DNA of 64,000 nucleotides from Chitiniphilus purpureus (GCF_025642115.1 NZ_CP106753.1:2007501-2071500); one strand, 5' to 3'; counted from the first letter of the stretch, positions 16,056-24,579 are shown. The notes: generated from the letters alone by a model not told the origin. Numbers and translations: made by a program.

Positions 16056-16436
16056 ATGCCAACCCATGCAAATCGTACTGCTTACCGATCCGCCATCGCC
16101 GTGGCCGTTGTGGCGACCTTGCTGCTGATCTGGCTCAGCCTGGGCGTGGGGCTGATCGGGCGGGATGGCGATCCTGCGAATCGCATGTATTTCGGGGTGA
16201 TTGCTGTCGGCGCCATCGGCGCGCTCAGCGCGCGTCTGCGGCCGGATGGCATGGTGCGGGCGCTGTTGGGCATGGCGCTGGCGCAGGCCGTGGTTGCCGC
16301 GATCGCGTTGGCCAGGGGCCTGGGACTGCCGTGGAGCGGGCCGGCGGAGATTCTGTTGCTCAATGGCATCTTCATTGCGTTGTTCTGCTGCTCGGCGTGG
16401 CTGTTCCGCCGCGCCGCCCACCGGCAAGGCAGCTGA
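16056..16436 (+). CDS. Small integral membrane protein, unknown function
   Basis: 126 residues from the ATG at 16056, with four predicted membrane segments: 'AIAVAVVATLLLIWLSLGVGL', 'FGVIAVGAIGALSA', 'ALLGMALAQAVVAAIALARG' and 'ILLLNGIFIALFCCSAWLF'. It ends in a basic tail. The layout resembles uncharacterised four-helix membrane proteins. The ribosome site is weak (GGAA). The stretch before it (15865-16055) holds nothing clear, and there is no operon partner. Confidence 0.6.
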   Translation: MPTHANRTAYRSAIAVAVVATLLLIWLSLGVGLIGRDGDPANRMYFGVIAVGAIGALSARLRPDGMVRALLGMALAQAVVAAIALARGLGLPWSGPAEILLLNGIFIALFCCSAWLFRRAAHRQGS

Positions 16437-16993
16437 TCCGGACTGCGCCCGGCGCTAGCGCTCGGGTATCGCCCTCCCGACCGTTGCAGCGGCAGCCCCA
16501 GTATCCCGCCGGCAGATGCGGCCGCCTGCCAGCTTAGCATCACGGGCGCCGGACCCCGGCAAGGCCGGCCAGCTGCCCGGGCCCTTGCACGCGCAGCAGT
16601 CATCGTCGTCCGCGGCGGCTGGCAAAGCCGCGCCCTTGCCATAACCACGCGCCGTACGCCTGATATTGCCTGCAATCAAAGCAAGCCGCTTCAGCGCACT
16701 GCAGCGCGTCTCGTGATGCCTGCCGGAAATGCGAGGCCGTGTTTGGCCAACCTTTCCAAGTGAATGAATGCTGAATTAAGTCTTGAATAAGCAAATTGCT
16801 GACAATAATGAATGAATGTTGCATGAAATCCACGGCATGATTGACGGATTTGATCAGCAAAATGCTAATATCGCCTCGGCCTGGCTGAGCCGCGAATGAC
16901 CAGCCAAGTGATCGCCGTCTTTGCAACAGAGCTGTTCAAGGAGGGCGATATGAAATTGTCACCCAACCGTCATTTACCTTCATAGGAATGATC
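16437..16993. other. Gene-free stretch
   Basis: About 550 bp. GC content falls towards 16750-16990, where the promoter of the following small secreted gene must lie. I see no convincing gene, RNA or repeat in it. Confidence 0.5.
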
Positions 16994-17194
16994 ATGAAAA
17001 AGCGATTTGCACTGGGTCTCTTGCTGTGCGGCATGATGATGAATGTGTTTGCCGCTCAAGTGCTTTATTTCATGGTGAGCAACAACACCAATGTGGATGG
17101 TCAGGCCTTCTGTGATTCGGCATGGCCGGGATCCACGTACCATGGTGTGCGGATGGGGAACGCCGAGTATTACTATGTCGCGTGCATGAAATAA
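16994..17194 (+). CDS. Small secreted protein, unknown function
   Basis: 66 residues beginning MKKRFALGLLLCGMMMNVFAA, a clear signal peptide. The mature part has about 44 residues with two Cys (one in 'QAFCDSAWPG', one in the C-terminal 'VACMK') that could form a disulfide. AGGA at 16984 is correctly spaced for the ATG at 16994 and too close for the in-frame ATG at 16988. Two hairpins follow directly. No family recognised. The AT-rich upstream region suggests a regulated gene. Confidence 0.65.
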   Translation: MKKRFALGLLLCGMMMNVFAAQVLYFMVSNNTNVDGQAFCDSAWPGSTYHGVRMGNAEYYYVACMK

Positions 17195-17195
17195 G

Positions 17196-17276
17196 CTGGA
17201 TTGGTGGCCACGCCAATCCAGAGGCCGGATTGGCTGGCCTAATCAATGCAAATGGCCCGGGATTACCGGGCCATTT
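17196..17276. terminator. Double hairpin terminator between small secreted gene and LysR gene
   Basis: CTGGATTGG/CCAATCCAG (17196-17204/17213-17221) is followed by a perfect 11-bp stem AAATGGCCCGG/CCGGGCCATTT (17250-17260/17266-17276). The second has A3 and T3 flanks on its two sides, so it can work for the plus-strand gene and for the minus-strand lysR gene ending at 17296. Confidence 0.75.
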
Positions 17277-17295
17277 GCTTGGGCGCATGGTCCGT

Positions 17296-18246
17296 TCAAT
17301 CGGCACGCCACGCCGGCGGCATGGTGTGGGCGGTCAGTTGCAGGTCGGGTTGCGCCTGGAAATGGGTCAGCAGCGCGTCGATCACCGCCTTGACCCGGGG
17401 GCTCAGCAATTTGCGGTGCGGGTAGCACAACGCCATTTCGCGCGCCCCGTGATCGTAATCATCGTGCAACAGCACTTTCAATTGCCCGCTGCGCAGCAAT
17501 GGCGCAGCGTGCAGCAGCCCCGCCTGGGCGATGCCCGCATCCATGGCGGCCATGTCCTTGAGCGCATCCGGATCGGATGACCAGATCTGCGCATCGGGGC
17601 TGAATTCGAGCGGGGGATCATCGTGGCGCGAGCGAAAGTGCCAGGGAGCGGTATGCCCGGAGGTGAAACGCACGCCCAGCAGCCGATGCTGCTGCAGGTC
17701 TTCGGGCCGCCGCGGGATGCCGAAACGGTGCAGATAGCCCGGGGAAGCCACCAGCACGCTATGCAAAGGACAGATGCGGCGTGCGATCAGGCCGGAATCG
17801 GCCAGCACCCCGCCGCGCAGGCCGAGATCGAACCCTTCCGCCGCCAGGTCGGTCGGCCGGTTGTCCAGGTGCAGTTCCACTTCCAGCCGGGGATGGCGCG
17901 TGGCCAACGCGGGCAGCAGCGGCAGCACGAAAGTGCGGCCGAAGCTGATGCCGGCGGAGATCCGCACCCGGCCGATCGGCTCCTGCGCGGTCTGCGCGGC
18001 TTCCAGCACCGCCTCATCCAGCATCGCCAGCGCCGCGCCGGCCTTGCCAAGAAAGGCGCTGCCCTCGGGTGTCAGCACCAGCCGGCGCGTGGAGCGGGTG
18101 AACAGGCGCACCTGCAATTGCTGCTCCAGCCGCAGCACATTCTTGCTGACCGCTGCCGGCGAAACACCCAGCTTGTGCGCGGCGGCGCTGAAACTGCCGG
18201 CGCGGGCGGCTTCCACAAAGGAGACCAGACCTTGCAGGTTTCTCAT
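17296..18246 (-). CDS. LysR-family transcriptional regulator
   Basis: 316 residues from the ATG at 18246. The N-terminal winged helix 'LVSFVEAARAGSFSAAAHKLGVSPAAVSKNVLRLEQQL' is a canonical LysR HTH (about 5-62). A periplasmic-binding-like effector domain starts around residue 88 ('GRVRISAGISFGR'). It is divergent from a serine hydrolase gene 112 bp away and probably regulates it; the effector is unknown. An inverted repeat TTCAAC-N5-GTTGAA lies 7 bp upstream of its start. An alternative upstream start at 18282 would read through that repeat. Confidence 0.9.
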   Translation of the reverse strand: MRNLQGLVSFVEAARAGSFSAAAHKLGVSPAAVSKNVLRLEQQLQVRLFTRSTRRLVLTPEGSAFLGKAGAALAMLDEAVLEAAQTAQEPIGRVRISAGISFGRTFVLPLLPALATRHPRLEVELHLDNRPTDLAAEGFDLGLRGGVLADSGLIARRICPLHSVLVASPGYLHRFGIPRRPEDLQQHRLLGVRFTSGHTAPWHFRSRHDDPPLEFSPDAQIWSSDPDALKDMAAMDAGIAQAGLLHAAPLLRSGQLKVLLHDDYDHGAREMALCYPHRKLLSPRVKAVIDALLTHFQAQPDLQLTAHTMPPAWRAD

Positions 18247-18252
18247 GGCATT

Positions 18253-18269
18253 TTCAACTTCTGGTTGAA
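18253..18269. promoter_or_regulatory. Inverted repeat in lysR/hydrolase intergenic region
   Basis: TTCAAC (18253-18258) and GTTGAA (18264-18269) form a perfect 6-bp dyad with a 5-bp spacer directly upstream of the lysR start. It is a plausible autoregulatory site but lacks the canonical T-N11-A. Confidence 0.45.
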
Positions 18270-18358
18270 GCGGCCTTGCCATTATGGGGCTTTCGGTACG
18301 GTCTGGCCGTTTCTAAACTCAGCTGTCCCATTACACCAAAGAGAAGGAGGTACCCAAC

Positions 18359-19600
18359 ATGCTCAGGTCGAACACCGTGATGAACACTGCCGTTGCCTGG
18401 ATGGGCGCGTTGTTGCTGGCGCTGGCCCCATTGACCCACGCGGCGGAACAGGCAGCGCCCTTCGCCGCCGACCTGGACCGCGCGATCGACCGGGCGGTGG
18501 CGGAGCAACGCATCGTCGGCGCCGTGGTGCTGGTGGCCCAGGATGGCCGCCTGGTCTACCAGCGTGCAGCGGGCCTGGCGGACCGCGAGCGCAATATCCC
18601 AATGCGCGAGGATGCATTGTTCCTGCTGGCGTCGGTCACCAAGCCCATCGTATCGATGGCGGCGCTCAAGCTGATCGAGCAGGGGCGCCTGTCACTCAAT
18701 GATCCGGTGACCAAGTGGCTGCCGTCGTTCCGCCCCAGGACCGAGCAGGGCGAAACACCGCGGATCACGGTGCATCAGCTGCTCACCCACACCGCGGGCC
18801 TTACCTACGATTTCATGCAGCCGCCGGATGGCAGCTACCAGCGCCTTGGCGTCTCGAATGGGTTCGACTGGCGCAAGGTCTCCCTGGAGCAGAACCTCAA
18901 GCGCCTTGCCCGGGCGCCGCTGGTCTATGAGCCGGGGACGGCGTGGGTCTATTCGATGGCCACGGATGTGCTGGGCGCGGTGGTGGCCAAGGCGCATGGC
19001 AGCAGCCTGCCCGAGGCGATCGACGAGCTGGTGACCCGCCCGCTGGGCATCCACGACACTGCCTTCCGCGTGGTGTATCCGTCGCGCCTGGTCACCCCGT
19101 ATTTCGATCATCAGCCCGAGCCCAAGCGGATGGCCGAGCGGCAGCAGGTCGTGTTCATGGGCGAGGTGTTCAATTTCGCGCCGGACCGGTTGCTGCAGGG
19201 CAGACCCTATCCATCGGGCGGCGCCGGCATGGCCGGCAGCGCGGGCTCGGTCCTGGCGATCCTGGATACGCTGCACGGCCACGGCAGGCCGCTGCTGCAG
19301 CCGGATACCGTGAAGCTGGCCACGCAGGCGCACGTCGGCCCACAGGCCCAGACCAACGGGCCGGGTTGGGGATTCGGGTACGGCTGGGGCGTACTGGTGG
19401 ACCCGGCCGCCGCCAGCACGCCGCAGTCGGCGGGCACATTGCAATGGGGCGGCGCATACGGCCATATCTGGTTCGTCGATCCGGCCAGGCGTCTTTCGGT
19501 CGTTGCGCTGACCAACACTGCCTTTGAAGGCATGGCCGGCCAATTCACGACCGATGTGCGGGATGCCGTCTACGGCGTGGGCGTACCGCCGGCACGCTGA
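18359..19600 (+). CDS. Secreted serine hydrolase of the beta-lactamase/esterase (S12) fold
   Basis: 413 residues. Signal peptide at about 1-28 ('GALLLALAPLTHAAE'). The active-site motif SxxK is S92-V-T-K95. The usual YxN motif reads Y198-S-M, as in family VIII esterases and related EstB-like enzymes, so carboxylesterase or D-Ala-type peptidase activity is more likely than true beta-lactamase activity. The C-terminal 'WGGAYGHIWFVDP' occupies the place of the KTG triad. A strong AAGGAGGT site precedes the start. It is divergent from lysR, which likely controls it. Confidence 0.85.
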   Translation: MLRSNTVMNTAVAWMGALLLALAPLTHAAEQAAPFAADLDRAIDRAVAEQRIVGAVVLVAQDGRLVYQRAAGLADRERNIPMREDALFLLASVTKPIVSMAALKLIEQGRLSLNDPVTKWLPSFRPRTEQGETPRITVHQLLTHTAGLTYDFMQPPDGSYQRLGVSNGFDWRKVSLEQNLKRLARAPLVYEPGTAWVYSMATDVLGAVVAKAHGSSLPEAIDELVTRPLGIHDTAFRVVYPSRLVTPYFDHQPEPKRMAERQQVVFMGEVFNFAPDRLLQGRPYPSGGAGMAGSAGSVLAILDTLHGHGRPLLQPDTVKLATQAHVGPQAQTNGPGWGFGYGWGVLVDPAAASTPQSAGTLQWGGAYGHIWFVDPARRLSVVALTNTAFEGMAGQFTTDVRDAVYGVGVPPAR

Positions 19601-19605
19601 CGCGC

Positions 19606-19633
19606 GGCATCCGGCATCCGGCATCCGGCATCC
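19606..19633 (+). repeat. GGCATCC heptanucleotide tandem repeat (4 copies)
   Basis: Four exact copies of GGCATCC start 6 bp after the hydrolase stop codon. A 7-bp unit outside a frame could vary in number between strains. No coding role is visible; the remaining stretch to 19848 holds nothing else but a GC-rich hairpin (CGGCGGCG/CGCCG) near 19815. Confidence 0.7.
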
Positions 19634-19848
19634 GGCAGCAGGGGCGGGCACTGCGCTGCCCGCGGTGCCGGTGGCCCGCCTGCCGCCGGTGCGCAGCCGG
19701 ATGCCCCGAGGCTGCCGCCGGTTCCCACGGTCATCGGTCCTCCCGGCGCAACAATTGCGCTTGGTCGGCGCCGGATGCCGTCGGTTAATGGGTTGAGCGA
19801 GTGAAACGGCGGCGGCGTGCCGCCGTCGCGTTTTCACGGAGGCGCCTT

Positions 19849-20712
19849 ATGCGACATTGCACGATCCAGATCGACGGTCATCCCATCTTCTACCGCGAAG
19901 ACGGCCCGCCCGATGCGCCGGTGCTGCTGCTGCCACACGGCTATCCGTGCTCCTCGTACCAATTCCGCCGGCTGATGCCGGCGCTCGCCGACCGTTGGCG
20001 CACGGTGGCGCCGGATTTCCCCGGGTTCGGCTACAGCGCCACCCCCGATCCGGCGGCGTTTGCCTATGACTTCGATGCCTACGCCGCTTTCCTCGCGGCG
20101 TTTGCCGATGCACTGGGCCTGTCCCGCTACACGCTCTGGCTGCATGACTACGGCTCGCAGATCGGACTGCGCCATGCCATCGCCTGCCCGGAGCGGATCA
20201 CCGCGCTGATCATCCAGAACGGCGATATCTACGAGGATGTGCTGGGCCCGAAATATGCGGCGATCAAGGCCTATTGGCGCGAAAAGACGCCGGCGCACCA
20301 CCAGGCGCTCGAAGCCGCGGTGAGCGAGGCGGGCTTTCAGGACGAATTCCTCAACGAGGTCGATGCCGCCGTGGCCGAGCGGGTGCCGCCGGATCTGTGG
20401 AAGCTGCACTGGTCGTTGATGGATACGCCGGTGCGCCGCGGCCTCGCGCTCGGGTTGATGGAAAAACTGGAGGCCAACCTCGCCTGGTTTGCGCGCTACC
20501 AGCACTATCTGCGCGAACGGCAACCGCCGACCCTGATCCTCTGGGGCCCACGGGATGGCTTCATGCCCAGGCCCGCCGCCGAGGCGTATCTGCGTGACTT
20601 GCCGGACGCGCAGCTGCACCTGTTCGAGGATGCGGGCCATTGGTTGCTGGAAACCCATTTCGAGCAGGCATTGCCGCTGGTGCGCGGGTTTCTGGAGCGC
20701 AGCGAACATTGA
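19849..20712 (+). CDS. Alpha/beta hydrolase with Asp nucleophile (haloalkane dehalogenase/epoxide hydrolase type)
   Basis: 287 residues from the ATG at 19849, which has ACGGAGG correctly placed; a GTG at 19801 would add a basic leader of no obvious use. The oxyanion element is 'PHGYP' (29-33). The nucleophile elbow 'WLHDYG' puts Asp100, not Ser, at the active site. The acid region is 'LILWGPRDGF' and the catalytic His lies in 'DAGHWLLETH'. Asp-nucleophile members are haloalkane dehalogenases and epoxide hydrolases; the substrate is undetermined. It is cytoplasmic, with no signal peptide. Confidence 0.85.
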   Translation: MRHCTIQIDGHPIFYREDGPPDAPVLLLPHGYPCSSYQFRRLMPALADRWRTVAPDFPGFGYSATPDPAAFAYDFDAYAAFLAAFADALGLSRYTLWLHDYGSQIGLRHAIACPERITALIIQNGDIYEDVLGPKYAAIKAYWREKTPAHHQALEAAVSEAGFQDEFLNEVDAAVAERVPPDLWKLHWSLMDTPVRRGLALGLMEKLEANLAWFARYQHYLRERQPPTLILWGPRDGFMPRPAAEAYLRDLPDAQLHLFEDAGHWLLETHFEQALPLVRGFLERSEH

Positions 20713-20837
20713 AGGTCGGCGGCCCCAGGCCGGGCCGGGGCCACGGGCGCTGCAAGTGCCGCGATCATCGGGCAGGTGAGCGCGGCAGCCAGGTGATCCG
20801 CCACGCCAGGGTGTTGCCGCGCAGGCATCGAGCCGCC

Positions 20838-21455
20838 TCAGACCGTGCCTGCCAGCTCCTGCCTGGCCTGCCGCAGCACCTGCCAGGCCGCGCTGACCGC
20901 AAGACCGGCCATGATGGCGGCAACCACCAGATCAGGCCAGGCACGGCCCGAGCCGAACACGCCCAGTGCAGCCAGCAGCACCGCGAGGTTGCCGATGGCG
21001 TCGTTGCGCGAGCACAGCCAGGCGCTGCGGCGATTGCTGTCGCCGTCGCGGTGCGCGTACAGCAGCAGCGCCACGCCCACGTTCACCAGCAGCGCCAGTG
21101 CACCGACCCAGCCCATCGTGGCCGCTTCCGGCACACCGCCATACACACTGCGCCACAGGGCCAGCCCCAGCACGCCCACGCCGAACAGGCCCATGCTCGC
21201 CGCCTTCACCAACGAGGCGCGGGCGCGCGCCGTCAGGCTGAGGCCCAGTACCCACAGGCTGAGCAGGTAGTTGGCCGCGTCGCCGAAGAAGTCCAGCGAG
21301 TCGGCCAGCAGCGATACCGAGCCGGACGCGGCGCCGGCCAGCAGCTCGATCAGGAACATGCCGGCATTGCCCAGCAGGGCGAGCTGCAGCACGCGGCGGT
21401 AGCGGCGGTCGTTGCCGGGGACGGGTTGCGGGTGGCTGTGGCAGCAGTGTTCCAT
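20838..21455 (-). CDS. Cation diffusion facilitator, membrane domain only
   Basis: 205 residues: a His/Cys-rich start (MEHCCHSHP) and about six membrane helices. The two CDF metal-site motifs are visible: 'LLADSLDFFGD' in TM2 and 'CSRNDAIGN' in TM5. The cytoplasmic C-terminal dimerisation domain of typical 300-residue CDF proteins is absent, as in short DmeF/CzcD-like forms. It should export a divalent or heavy metal by proton antiport. It is divergent from a CadR/PbrR-like MerR regulator whose operator lies in the 68-bp gap, so expression is probably metal-induced. Confidence 0.88.
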   Translation of the reverse strand: MEHCCHSHPQPVPGNDRRYRRVLQLALLGNAGMFLIELLAGAASGSVSLLADSLDFFGDAANYLLSLWVLGLSLTARARASLVKAASMGLFGVGVLGLALWRSVYGGVPEAATMGWVGALALLVNVGVALLLYAHRDGDSNRRSAWLCSRNDAIGNLAVLLAALGVFGSGRAWPDLVVAAIMAGLAVSAAWQVLRQARQELAGTV

Positions 21456-21494
21456 GGCAGGTTTCCATCACGATCATCGAAAGCGGTATGCTCA

Positions 21495-21515
21495 ACCCTG
21501 TAGCTGCTACAGGGT
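21495..21515. promoter_or_regulatory. MerR-type operator, CadR/PbrR-like
   Basis: A perfect dyad, ACCCTGTAG-CTG-CTACAGGGT, centred between the divergent CDF and merR genes. It closely resembles operators of cadmium/lead-responsive MerR proteins. TTGACC at 21513-21518 (minus strand) can serve as a -35 for the transporter. TATGCT at 21487-21492 is a possible -10 on the plus strand. Confidence 0.85.
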
Positions 21516-21523
21516 CAAGCGAC

Positions 21524-21970
21524 ATGACCAGTTTCACCACCAAGACACTCGCGGCCGCCAGCGGCGTCAACGCCGAAACCGTCCGCTACTACGAACGGAT
21601 CGGCCTGTTGCCCAGCCCGCCGCGCGCCGCCAACGGCTATCGCCGCTATGGCGAGGACAGTGTGACCCGGCTGGGTTTCATCCGCCGCGCGCGCGAGCTG
21701 GGCTTTGCCATCGAGGATATCCGGGGCCTGCTCGATCTGGCTGCACATGCCGAGGCGCCGTGCCGCGAAGCCGATGCGCTGGTGCAGCGCCAGCTTGCCA
21801 CTGTCCAGGCCCGCATCCACGATCTGCAGCAGCTTGCCAACGCCTTGCGGGCGCTGGCCGACTGCCGCAGCGACGCCGCGCTGCATTGCCGCCTGCTGGA
21901 AGCGCTGCAGGACCGGGATTGCTGCAACCCGCCACATGACAGAAGCCTGCCCGCACATGCCGCATCGTAG
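21524..21970 (+). CDS. MerR-family heavy-metal regulator, CadR/PbrR-like
   Basis: 148 residues from the ATG at 21524. The HTH 'TLAAASGVNAETVRYYERIGLL' followed by 'GYRRYGEDSVTRLGFIRRARELGF' is standard MerR. The metal-sensing part has C80, C114 and C122, nearly the spacing of the CadR Cys triad (77/112/119), plus a C-terminal C133-C134 pair. It should repress and, with Cd, Pb or similar ion, activate the divergent CDF exporter through the dyad at 21495. The in-frame start at 21488 would overlap the operator and has no ribosome site. Confidence 0.9.
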   Translation: MTSFTTKTLAAASGVNAETVRYYERIGLLPSPPRAANGYRRYGEDSVTRLGFIRRARELGFAIEDIRGLLDLAAHAEAPCREADALVQRQLATVQARIHDLQQLANALRALADCRSDAALHCRLLEALQDRDCCNPPHDRSLPAHAAS

Positions 21971-22342
21971 GCACACAGCAGCCCGCAACAGGTCGGTCTG
22001 GCGCGGGGCAATCCGGTGTCGCCATGCAGATCCCAGGCCGGAGCGCCATCCGCCTGCACGATTCCACAGTGGCGTCGACATCGCCATCCAAGCGCGCGCT
22101 GCAACAATTCGAGGCCATCGCTAGCTGCTGTCGCGTCGTGCCCGGCCTGCCGCCACTCACCGGCAAGGCCCCTGCGGCCCGCGCTCCTGCCCTGGCCTGC
22201 GGCAGGGCAGGGTGTCTGCAGCGGCGGGCCAGATCCGGCGCAGCGGGTGCGGCAGGCGACACCGTCCGGAGGCGGGCCTCCTTGGAGTACAGGCAGTGCA
22301 GGGTGTACGGCGAGCGCGCGCAATGCCGCCAGCAAGCACTTG
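21971..22342. other. Gene-free stretch
   Basis: About 370 bp between the MerR stop and the TetR stop (convergent). Frames are open on both strands because of high GC, but none has a convincing start, domain or codon pattern. I see no terminator with a T-run. Confidence 0.45.
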
Positions 22343-22936
22343 TCAGCGGCTCCTGGCGGTGTCCCCATGGTCCGGGCCACGCAGTGCCTGGATCAGGATG
22401 CGCAGCGCATCCAGCGCCGTTTCCGGCTGCGGGTCGAAGGTGGCGTGGACGATGGCACCGTCAAGCGCCACTGCCAGCGCCTGTGCCTGCCTGTGCCGCG
22501 CTTCCCCGGGCGGCAGCAGGCGTTCCAGTACCGCCACCATGTCCTGCTTGTGGCGATGGGTGACCGCCCGCACCTCGGGCAGCGCCTCACCCAGCTCGCC
22601 CACGCTGTTGAGAAAGGCGCAGCCGCGGAACACCGGCTCGGCAAACCATTGCGCCAGCACCGTGGGCAACGCGTCCAGCGTATCGCCTTCGCGCGTCAGC
22701 GCCGCGTCGAACCACGACAGCCACAGTGCATGTCGATGGGCAAGGAACGCCAGGACCAGATCGTCCTTGCTGGGGAAGTGGCGGTAGAAGGTGACCTTGG
22801 TCACCTGCGCCTGCGCAATGACACGATCGATCCCGGTGGCGCGGATGCCGTCGCGGTAGAACAGCGCGTGCGCCGTGAGCAGGATGCGCTGGCGGGCCGG
22901 CAGAGCGGTCAGGTCATGAGGGTCGGGATGCAGCAT
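22343..22936 (-). CDS. TetR-family transcriptional repressor
   Basis: 197 residues from the ATG at 22936. The N-terminal HTH 'RQRILLTAHALFYRDGIRATGIDRVIAQAQVTKVTFYRHFPSKDDLV' is canonical TetR. The C-terminal helical domain ('CAFLNSVGELGEALPEVRAV') resembles TetR_C regulators of stress or xenobiotic genes. Two near-identical 18-bp palindromes lie immediately upstream and before the divergent DUF1348 gene, so it very likely represses both. The reading frame stays open another 650 bases upstream, but that region is the opposite-strand gene. Confidence 0.92.
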   Translation of the reverse strand: MLHPDPHDLTALPARQRILLTAHALFYRDGIRATGIDRVIAQAQVTKVTFYRHFPSKDDLVLAFLAHRHALWLSWFDAALTREGDTLDALPTVLAQWFAEPVFRGCAFLNSVGELGEALPEVRAVTHRHKQDMVAVLERLLPPGEARHRQAQALAVALDGAIVHATFDPQPETALDALRILIQALRGPDHGDTARSR

Positions 22937-22945
22937 GCCTGTATG

Positions 22946-22999
22946 GTAGACAGATCTGTCTACGTCGGCTAGGGTGGCGATGTAGACAAGTCTGTCTAC
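22946..22999. promoter_or_regulatory. Twin TetR operators
   Basis: GTAGACAGATCTGTCTAC (22946-22963) is a perfect 18-bp palindrome. GTAGACAAGTCTGTCTAC (22982-22999) keeps both 7-bp arms. Centre-to-centre distance is 36 bp. The first is 9 bp from the tetR start codon and the second 18 bp from the DUF1348 start, so each lies over one of the divergent promoters. Confidence 0.88.
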
Positions 23000-23017
23000 G
23001 TCCACCAGGAGCCCGCC

Positions 23018-23485
23018 ATGCATAGCAGACCCCCGCTTCCTCCCTTCGACGCCGATTCGGCCGCCCGGAAAGTCCGTCTGGCCGAAGATGCGTGGAACTC
23101 GCGCGATCCCGATACCGTGGCGCTGGCCTACAGCGAGGACACCCGCTGGCGCAACCGGGCCGAATTCATCGAAGGGCGCGAACAGGTGCGGCAATTCCTG
23201 CGCCGCAAATGGGCGAGGGAACTGCAGTACCGGCTGATCAAGGAGTTGTGGACGTTCACTGACCAGCGCATCGCCGTGCGCTTTGCCTATGAGTGGCACG
23301 ACGATTCCGGAAACTGGTTCCGCTCGTATGGCAACGAGAACTGGGAATTCAATGCGCAGGGCTTGATGGTGCGGCGTCTGGCCAGCATCAACGACTTGCC
23401 GATCAAGGAGGCGGCGCGTCGCTTCCACTGGCCGCAGGGGCGCCGTCCGGACGATCACCCCGGGTTGAGCGATCTGGGATTGTGA
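23018..23485 (+). CDS. DUF1348 family NTF2-like protein
   Basis: 155 residues. '[39 protein letters not shown]' and the '[23 protein letters not shown]' strand pair are characteristic of DUF1348, an NTF2-like (SnoaL-type) cone fold. Function is unknown; the family often sits beside a TetR regulator, as here. AGGAG precedes the start. Expression is probably released when the TetR protein leaves the twin operators. Confidence 0.88.
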   Translation: MHSRPPLPPFDADSAARKVRLAEDAWNSRDPDTVALAYSEDTRWRNRAEFIEGREQVRQFLRRKWARELQYRLIKELWTFTDQRIAVRFAYEWHDDSGNWFRSYGNENWEFNAQGLMVRRLASINDLPIKEAARRFHWPQGRRPDDHPGLSDLGL

Positions 23486-23612
23486 GCATCCACCCCTGCC
23501 GGCAGCACGCCGCCATTTGTGCGTAGCGCATCGGTGGCTCTTGAAAGCGGTCGCCCAAGCTCGATTGATCCAGGCACGTCCGACACGCGGCATCCCAGCC
23601 GACCCTGAAACC

Positions 23613-23637
23613 CAAGGCCCCGTGATGCGGGGTCTTG
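23613..23637 (+). terminator. Hairpin after DUF1348 gene
   Basis: CAAGGCCCCG (23613-23622) pairs with CGGGGTCTTG (23628-23637) with one G-U pair. The T-run after it is short and interrupted. Confidence 0.55.
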
Positions 23638-23997
23638 TATTTGCTGCCGCCGATGCCTTTTTATTCTTTCTTGTTTCAAGGACCGGTCAATGTTCAGATG
23701 GGATGACGATTTTGGCAGGTCAACGGAGTGATCGATCTTTAACTCAATTGCCATTGAATCCGATAGAACTTACGAACATACGATGGCTTTATCCGCTTTA
23801 GTGCGGGTATGCCCAAGAGATCCTGCGCCAGGTGACACGGTTCTGTCGCATTCCACATAAAAAAGAGCGTTGGAAGGGAAGCCAGTAGGCAGTCGTACTC
23901 AGACCCCTTGTTAGGGTTAGGAATTAGTCCGCCTACATCCTGGATTCTCCCCACGTCATACGGCTCTCTCCTTTCTTCGCGCCTCGCCTGCGCTACG

Positions 23998-24475
23998 GTG
24001 ATGCTTGCGCTGTCGTCTTTCTGCGCCGCCGCCGCGGATGGTCTGGTCTCGGTACAGCCTACGGCCAACGGCTATGTGCAGGCTGTCCGCCCCAATATCG
24101 TCGCCACCGCGAAGGACGCCACGCTGATCGCCGGCGGCTGCTATCACCTGAGCATGCACCACGTCGCGGTGACCGGCACGGTCTTGGCCACCGCTGACCG
24201 AGCGCCATCATCTCGTGACGCTGCAGCTGGGCTTCGGCACCGCCGTGGCGCAGACCCATTCCTGGCAGTCCACCGTGGACACCGCCAAGGGGGTGGTCGG
24301 CGGGCAGGCCACGTTCGTGCGCATGCTCGACACACACAGCTGGGGCCGCAGCCATGACCGCGTTCCAGGACTGCTTGCGCAAGGTGGCGGCCGCAGCGTT
24401 GGCTCGCAGCTGGCCGGGCAAGCCTGGCCGGCGCATCTCGGCGCACTGCATCGCCTCATGCGCGCTGCACGTTGA
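23998..24475 (+). pseudogene. Frameshifted secreted-protein gene
   Basis: Coding-like sequence moves through all three frames. The first is a signal-peptide start at 23998 (MLALSSFCAAAADGLVSVQ...) up to about 24195. The second, from about 24195 to 24350, reads 'LVTLQLGFGTAVAQTHSWQS' onwards. The third follows from 24354 ('MTAFQDCLRKVAAAAL'). Reading these as one damaged gene needs two frameshifts. I cannot name the family. The preceding 360 bp (23638-23997) hold nothing recognisable. A hairpin AACCCGC/GCGGGTT follows at 24479-24509. Confidence 0.4.
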
Positions 24476-24579
24476 CAAACCCGCGCCTGTCCGCACTCTA
24501 ATGCGGGTTGTTGCCCGGGGTGCGCCGAGCGCGGTCCTCCGGCGCCATGCTGCATCATCGGGTGCGCGAGGAGGACGGG

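Noticed and set aside
18359..19600. True beta-lactamase (antibiotic resistance) call
   Set aside because: SxxK is present but the second motif is YSM rather than YxN and no KTG is visible. An esterase/peptidase of the same fold is more likely.
22937..23593. N-terminal extension of the TetR protein to 416 residues
   Set aside because: The extension runs antisense to the DUF1348 gene and through both operators. The HTH begins right after the ATG at 22936.
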